From Suillus spraguei (taxonomy: Eukaryota > Basidiomycota > Agaricomycetes > Boletales > Suillaceae), in NCBI GenBank assembly GCA_016800925.1, contig JABCPU010000370.1, positions 1 to 64,000 of the forward strand: a stretch of 64,000 bases of DNA, written 5' to 3'. Both the position numbers and the translations under genes were made by a program. Numbering within the stretch: position 1 is the first letter of the stretch; each line of letters starts with the position of its first letter. Under the pieces are notes generated by a model. That model had not been told where the DNA came from. It was given only the letters and a program-made list of their open reading frames with translations, and searched no databases. Shown here in pieces: positions 57,726-64,000 of this stretch.

Positions 57726-60700
57726 TCAAATTCGAGCGGAGTTCTTCAAGTTCTTTTCTGGGAGCCATTCGTTATCTCCCGATGAATATCCTTTCCAGGA
57801 AACGAGATAGCGTCGGCGAGTGCCGGTTCCTTTGTGGAAAGAATTGCTTCTATTTCATATTCTTCTTCTTCTTCAATGATATCAGGTGGGGTTCAGGGAA
57901 GTTCGGTCCGTGTACGTCTGTTTCGCTATAGGATGATAAGACAGAAGCGTGGAACGTGGGTGAATCTTCCATTGCGGAGGAAGCTTGAGTGTGAACGTGA
58001 TGGGTGATAAGACATCGATGATCGGGAAAGGTCCGTATCGTTTCGGTGCCAGTTTCCTTGATGGGAGTTTAAGTCTAAGATTAGCGGCGGATAGCCAAAC
58101 CTTATCTCCGATCTTCCATGGGATGTACTTATCTCCTCGGGATCGTTCGGCCATTGTCTGCATTGCAATGTTTGACAGGCGATTGCTTCTTCTCTTATCT
58201 TCTGCAGAGATCGTACTCGATCTTCTGCTGCGGGGACGGATGAATCAGGGATAGATGAGGGATAGCGCGTGGTTCATATCCCATCATCAAATAGAAGGGT
58301 GATGCATTCCTTGCATCGTGTTTTCGGTGGTTGTGGACGAATTCGGCGATTGGTAGATGTTCTACCCAATCTTCGGGGTTGTTACGACAATAAATGCGTA
58401 GATATGTTTCAAGTTCTTGATTGAGCCTTTCCGTTTGACCATCAGTCTGTGGGTGGTAAGCCGTGGATGGAGCGATGACGTAGTCGAGAAGTCGGGCAAG
58501 TTCCTTTGAGAAGCGAGATAGGAATTGCGGTCCTCGATCCGAGATAACTTTGTCATGGAGTCCAAATCGTCGGTAAACATGTTTTAAAAATAGCTTGCCA
58601 CACCTTCTGAGTGATAGTTTTCAAACAAGGGATAATAATTACCCCCTTCGTAAGGCCATGGTCTACCACGACCATGATACTGTCAAAGCCTCCAGAGACG
58701 GGGAGGTCAGTGATAAGATCAACAGAGACCTGGGAGAACGGGCGAACAGCCGACGAAGGAATAGGCGGAGCGGAGGTCGAACAGGATGAGTATCCGCTTT
58801 CATTTGCTGACAAAGGGCGCAACCCTCAACGTATTTCCGAATATAAGAGCCCATTGCAGGCCACCAGGCTTCCCGTTTACGAGTTCTTCAGTTTTGAATC
58901 TACCGGGTGTCCCGCGGTAGGATGATCATGATACCTTTTCAGGATATCGGAGCGATGCGCCGGGGAATATAAGCGCGATTCTTAAAATAGAGGACGTTCT
59001 CCTCAATCTTCCAATCAGAGAGTGCCGATTTCATAGGAGGCAGGCACACGCCATCAAGGGCATCAGATGCCGTTTTGAAGACAGGGTCGTCGAGGGGGTC
59101 AGAGGATGATAGCACATCCTTCAAGTCGGTGTCAATAAGACGAACGAATAGAGCGTCAGGGAGGAGGGTCTGGTCCTCGTTATCGTCTTTGCCAGAATCA
59201 TAATCAGGCCGGCGGGATAGTGCATCAGGTACTGCTAATTTAGTACCTGCAACGTGATGCAGTTCGATGTCGTAAATAGACAAAATCAATTGCCAACGTG
59301 CTTGGCGACGGGTGAGCTTCTGTGCACTTCTAAAGTACAGAAGGTTCTTATGGTCGGTGAATACCAGACGGGGTGTGGGTTTCCTTCGAGATAATGACGC
59401 CATTCGTTCAATGCCCGGATCACGGCAAGGAGTTCCCGATCAAAGATCTGGTAATTGCGTTCTGCGGGGTTCAAAGACTGTGAGAGTATGCACATGGGTG
59501 ATAAACACCATTCTCATCAGTCTGCAGGAGAACTCCGCCAGTTGCTACAAGCGAAGCGTCGGTAGCAATGGCAAATTGTCGGGAAGGATCAGGGTTACGG
59601 AGTACCGGTTGGGAAGTGAAGCGTCGTTTCAATTCTTCGAAGGTGTCCATACATTCGGTTGACCATTCAAAGGCCTTATCTTTCTTTGTCAAATCGATAA
59701 GGGGTCTGGCGATGTCAGAATAGTGGGAAATGAACGTGCGGTAGAAGTTGCAAAAACCGAGGAATGACCGAACATCTTTTACAGATTTCGGGATTGGCCA
59801 TTCGGAGATTCCCTTGGTCTTGGCAGTGTCCATAGCAACTTGTCCGGGGCGAATTATCATTCCGAGGTATTCCACTTCTTCTGCATCGAAGGTGCATTTC
59901 TCCGGTTTCAAGAACAGTGTTCTTTTCGTATTTTCATCAAAACTCGTCTGGTCCGTTCACGGTGTTCTGCCATTGTCGTAGAGAAAATCAGGATATCGTC
60001 CATATAGATAACCATCCATCCTTCATTGATTTCTTGTTGAAAGGTGCGATTCATGTATGCTTGAAAAGTTGCTGGGGAATTGCAAAGGCCAAAGAACATG
60101 ACGTTCGGTTCAAAGAGGCCAAATTCCGTGGTAAAAGCAGCTTTCCACCTATCATCAGGATGGATGCGAATGTTGTTATAACCGGACCGATATCCATTTT
60201 CGTAAAGAACTGTGCGTTATGAAGACGTGCGACAAGGGAAATAGGGAGTGGGAGCGGATATGCGTTCTTGACTGTCCAATCATTGATGTAGCGATAATCT
60301 TGACAGGGACGCAATTCTCCACTCTTCTTTCCCACGAAGAAGAAGCCACTGGCTTGAGGTGACTTCGATTCTGAGATAAAGCCTTTCGCAACGTTTTCAT
60401 CGATAAACGTTTTGACAGCAGCGCGTTCTTTTTCCGATAGCGGGTAAACCTTAGACGTGCGAGGGATAAAACCGGGTTTGGTGTCGATCCGATGATCGAT
60501 ACCAGGGCGTTCGGGGGGTAGTTTGTTCAGTCCGTCTTTAGCAAAGACGTCTGCGAAGTCGTGCAAATAATCGGGACCAATTCTTCGAAGGATTTCTTTT
60601 TCTTTTCCTTCTCGTCCGTGGCGAATTCCTGAGCTTTGTTACTGTATTTCGGAGGAGGAGGGGAATTGGAGTAGGGGAGGATTGTTCGAGTGAGAAGTTC

Positions 60701-61763
60701 CATCACGTGTCAAGGGTGTATCCATGGATACTTCTTCTATGATCCTCATGCTAATCCATCGGTATCGTATTCCACAAGAAATTCTCCATCTCCTAGTTCG
60801 TAAGAGGAAATTTCGCGTACTTCTGGGCATGCCAGACGTCGTGCATGGTGTCGAATTGGTCATCATCCTCGGTTGGGATCAACGAGGGCACGGGTTCTTC
60901 TTTATCGGGGATTTCTTCAATTGAAGCTGAAAGAGTTTTCGGGGGAACGAAGAACTTGGATAGTTTTGGTACGTTGGTGTTCGTCCTGGGAGTTCTTCTT
61001 CGTTTTCCTTTTCCTGTTTCTGTTCTTCTATTGGCCGTTGCTCAATAGGTTCTTGTCCGACCCGATGCTCGGGTTCGGATTCATTCTTGCGCTTCTCTGC
61101 GCGGGGAATCGGTGATACTGCTCGCGGCATTGTACACGTGGAGTGGGTTCTAGTACGTGGCATTCGTACTTCTGGTTCTGGTCTTCGGACATCATAGGAG
61201 AAGCGATGAATGGTTTCGGAAGACGGGAATGTTGCCATCTGGTATGATGTTGAAAGTCGGGGCAACCCGTTCTTCTTCGATCTTATCCAGATCGATTTCG
61301 ATCTCGTCTGATTTCTCTGTCCGTGAAAGGACAAGCGTTTCAGCAGCCCAATCTATAATTGGGTTCATTGCTCGTAACCAAGGAATTCCAAGGAGGATTT
61401 GATCTCTCCTTCCTAGTTTGGTGATATTGAATTTTCCATACATGGTTCGATCGTCAATTTTGACCACTAGGAGGCAGTAATGCGTGATTGGTCCTCCTTT
61501 TATGAGAGTTCCATCTGCCGTTGTAACTCGAAATGGTTCTTGAGTTTTCGTCGTGTGATTTGATGGAGTTTCACAAACTCTTCTGAGATGAATGTTCCTG
61601 CTGCTCCGGAATCGATAACAGCGGTAGTGTCGACGGATTTCAAACGAGTACGCGAGTGGAGGGTGATTGGGACACGAAGTTCTTTTCTTTCACCTACAGC
61701 GCGTACAAGTCTTAGTATTACATTGGGAGAAACATACGTCGAGTCTTTGTTTCTCCACATCAA
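57726..61763 (-). pseudogene. pol: Pol of B-
   Basis: Protease 61763-61192 (AVIDSGAAGTFIS), RT 60566-59908 (VIYMDDILIFS), RNase H 59911-59280, integrase 58980-58270, chromodomain ending SARI at 57726-57728. Long frames are kept in RT and RNase H; breaks are mostly single-base. Confidence 0.87.
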
Positions 61764-61792
61764 AAATCCTGCACAATCCGTCTACGGTTTCT

Positions 61793-62589
61793 TCATCTTC
61801 TTCTTCCCTTTGACTTCGGTTTGTCGGAGCGGGGTCTTCTTCTTTCTGTCAGGACAATTATGGATGCGGTGTCCTGTCTTTCTGCATCCGAAGCATTGCC
61901 TTTCTTCATGCATTCGGATCTTTCCATGTCGGAGATTCGATCTACGACCATTGCGTTGGAATCACGGTTCGGAATATACCGTGCATTCCCATAGTTCTTC
62001 TTCTTCTGTTGTGGAACATGACGTGTCCTCATGGCGTTAAGCCGATGATGGGCATTGTCAATAGCAACGCATTGCAACACAACATCTCTGAATATCTCGG
62101 AGACATCTCCCGTATTGAAAAGCTTTGTAAGGATACCCCAATTAAGACCGTCTTGGAAGAACTGGATCTTCGTTGCGTTATCGGTGATATGAGCCTTGGC
62201 TGCAAGTGCCTCAAAGTCGCGACGTAGGTGTGAAGATCTCCAGTTCCTTGTTTGAGATCTCTAAGCGTGTAAGCGCGGTCATTCTGGTATCCACTGGTTC
62301 GAATGCTTCTTTGAAGCTCTTCATAAAATCCACCATCGTCCCATAACCAACTTTTTGTCCCGAAGTGTCGGTAGATTGGGCGTGTTCAAGGAATTGTTCC
62401 TTCCATGATTTGGCATTCTTTCGGTCATAAGGATGTTATGTAGATGATCTTCTGCTTGTCGGTGGTGTAAAGCTTTTCATTGATGTCAAAGTGCAAGTTG
62501 CACGACTGGATAAACTCGCGAGAGTTATCACGATCTCCATCAAAACCAATCGGTTGACCGATCTTGTATTCGAATTCTTTGGTCGACAT
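61793..62589 (-). pseudogene. gag: Gag of B-
   Basis: Start codon at 62587-62589. Same protein as 50619-51431; the frame is lost at several single-base indels, including in the knuckle where CFGCRK reads off-frame. Confidence 0.8.
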
Positions 62590-62786
62590 GGTTGATGATT
62601 CTTCTGATGAGTTATACTTTCTCGGTGCCTACACGCGCTGTCTTGCTGTCCGTCAGGGCTTTCTTCTGTCAGAGGGCTTCTCTTGACAATCTGCTCAGCG
62701 TACGCGTACGCTAGTCTGCTGATCTAAGCGATCAGGGTTCAGGGTCGAAGACTGGATAGTCGACGATCAAAATGACTTTAATCTTT

Positions 62787-63255
62787 TGTTACGAACTGGG
62801 GTGGCGTCACCAGCGACAGTGAAAAGACACAGCGGTCTGCTGGGAGTTCTTACAATGTCAGAAGAGAACAAGGTGAAAGTACAAGGAACGCGTTCCGAGT
62901 ACGATCAAGGGTTCAGCCTCAAAGACAAGTCTAAGAGGTATCCGCGAGAATAGAGACTAAGGCTAAGGAGTGCTTAGACTTAGAGACGATTCAAGACGAC
63001 TTAGGTTGGAGACCTAAGCGAAGGAGATTCCAGGTAAAACCCAGTAAGATTAAAGTAGGGAATCTACTACAAGTACACTGTGCTTAAATAGGCCAATATG
63101 TGCGCACAGACCAAGAGAGTGTGGAACGTAAGTGCGTATCCAAAGAAGGAAGGCAACTATAGTACAGATGCGTTGAGCATATGAGTCAGAGTCATGTTAT
63201 GTAATATACAGGTAAATGAAGTAGAAAATGAATAGGGGCACGTACGATTGTAACA
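62787..63255 (-). repeat. B-family 5' LTR of B-
   Basis: 469 bp, TGTTAC...GTAACA, followed on the right by A gag starting CTCCTGGGTGG, which matches 6076 onward. Confidence 0.92.
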
Positions 63256-64000
63256 CTCCTGGGTGGTTAGCTTTCCGTCTGTACCAACAACACTAGGAGA
63301 TCCGAAACTTTCGGGGTAGAGGATGTTGTGGAGTATGTGGGTTTATTGAATCTGGGCGTATCGGATCCGGATGAGTTGGAGTTCGTCCGGTCGGATGTTG
63401 ACTGCCTGGGAGATTGGAAGAGGTGGTTCTACTCTCTCGGGTGACTTCGCCCCTCCGTTCCAGTAACGGGCGTCGATGGTCTGGGCGAGAGTCTTGAACT
63501 CCGAAAGGGTAGTGGGCTTACCCATGCGACTAATCTCATCTTTGATTCGAGCCGGAAGTCCATTGTAGAATTGGCGTCGTAGGGCTCCGTCTCCCCATTC
63601 GCGTACTTGGGAGGCAAGTCGCTGGAATTCTACAACGTACTTGTTGATGCGTTGTCCGTCACGCATGTGGAGTTGTTCTAACTGCATTTCTGCGTCTCCA
63701 GAGGGATCATGTGGTCCGAAATTGGTTTGGAGCTCGAGCATGAACTCGGAGTAGTCATCCATCCAGTCCCGGACGGTCGCTATATCCATCCGAAAGGAGG
63801 TCCGGTTCAAACCACTCGAGAGCCATACCCTTAAGGTAGGATTGGGCGAAATTGACTTTAGCGCGTCCGGAACGGAAAGCGCTAGGTTTGCTCTGGAAGT
63901 TGAGCTCACATTGGACCGAAGAATGCCCAGAGCTTGCGAGGTTCGGACCCATCGAAGGTATCTGGCTCACGGACTTTGACTTTGCTATCATCCGAGGTGG
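63256..64000 (-). pseudogene. gag: Gag fragment of a second A element
   Basis: Co-linear with 6075-6810 at high identity (QTNFGPHDPSGDAEMQLEQL, RINKYVVEFQRLASQVREWG). It retains CGA at 63577-63579 where copy 1 has TGA. It runs off the window and is interrupted by B- on its left. Confidence 0.88.

Larger units (their letters stand above)
55735..63255 (-). mobile_element. Family B retrotransposon B-, full length
   Basis: 5' LTR 62787-63255, gag 61793-62589, pol 57726-61763, ORF3 56290-57646, 3' LTR 55735-56186. All parts are present in order, 7.5 kb. Its left flank is ORF3 of B+, its right flank A gag, and the flanking 5-mers (ACGAG, CTCCT) do not match. Confidence 0.9.

Noticed and set aside
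55735..63255. A normal insertion of B- with a target duplication.
   Set aside because: The flanking 5-mers ACGAG and CTCCT differ and the two flanks belong to different elements.

Overview
This window is a transposon graveyard from a filamentous fungus, almost certainly a mushroom-forming basidiomycete (Agaricomycetes). The basis is short GT-AG introns of about 45-75 bp, chromodomain Ty3/gypsy retroelements, a KDZ transposase with a CxC2-type cysteine cluster, and a TET/JBP-type dioxygenase, a combination known from these fungi. I see no housekeeping gene, rRNA or tRNA. All names below (LTR families A, B, C, D, E, G; cargo genes K1-K4) are working labels.

Layout. 1-8048 is a nest on the minus strand: a B retroelement (LTR 216-688) sits in the 3' LTR of an A gypsy element (689-8024), which sits 24 bp inside a C LTR (8025-8048). 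8049-20953 is one arm of a large KDZ DNA transposon: K1 remnant (-), KDZ transposase (-), K2 (+, split by a solo A LTR), K3 (-), K4 (+), a solo B LTR, a satellite built on a 7-bp motif, an array of GGCCCACCCGTC repeats and a terminus (L-end). 20954-29163 is a second KDZ copy in reverse orientation: KDZ (+), K1 (+), satellite, TET/JBP gene (-), array, other terminus (R-end). A K2 fragment follows (29164-29618), then a C retroelement start (29619-30837). 30838-38920 carries the same two termini around a large folded-back, mostly non-coding element interrupted by G LTRs. 38921-40475 holds an A LTR scrap, an unknown gene with a repeated CPDC module and an LTR scrap (E). 40476-64000 is gypsy elements only: B3 (-, truncated), D (+, truncated), B+ (+, truncated), B- (-, full length), then an A gag fragment.

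How the parts fit. The two KDZ arms overlap in K1 and the transposase. Together they imply one element of about 16 kb with order R-end, array, TET/JBP, satellite, K1, KDZ, K2, K3, K4, satellite, array, L-end. KDZ transposase would mobilise it, the TET/JBP protein would oxidise 5-methylcytosine, and K1-K4 are unknown cargo. Both termini carry hairpins whose stems covary. The two junctions at 20954 and 29164 lie at the same GGCAA site in front of K2, as if the element twice inserted into itself at one position.

The retroelements carry their own points of interest. A and B each have an 11-nt match between the sequence just after the 5' LTR and a site 34 nt downstream of the start of a TATA box, the layout of Tf1-type self-priming. 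B has an extra zinc-knuckle ORF after pol. A has an extra antisense gene with a fungal zinc-cluster-like motif. Decay is of two kinds: C-to-T changes creating TGA stops, and single-base homopolymer indels that may be sequence errors rather than mutations. Everything is read by eye; exon borders and element ends are approximate where stated.
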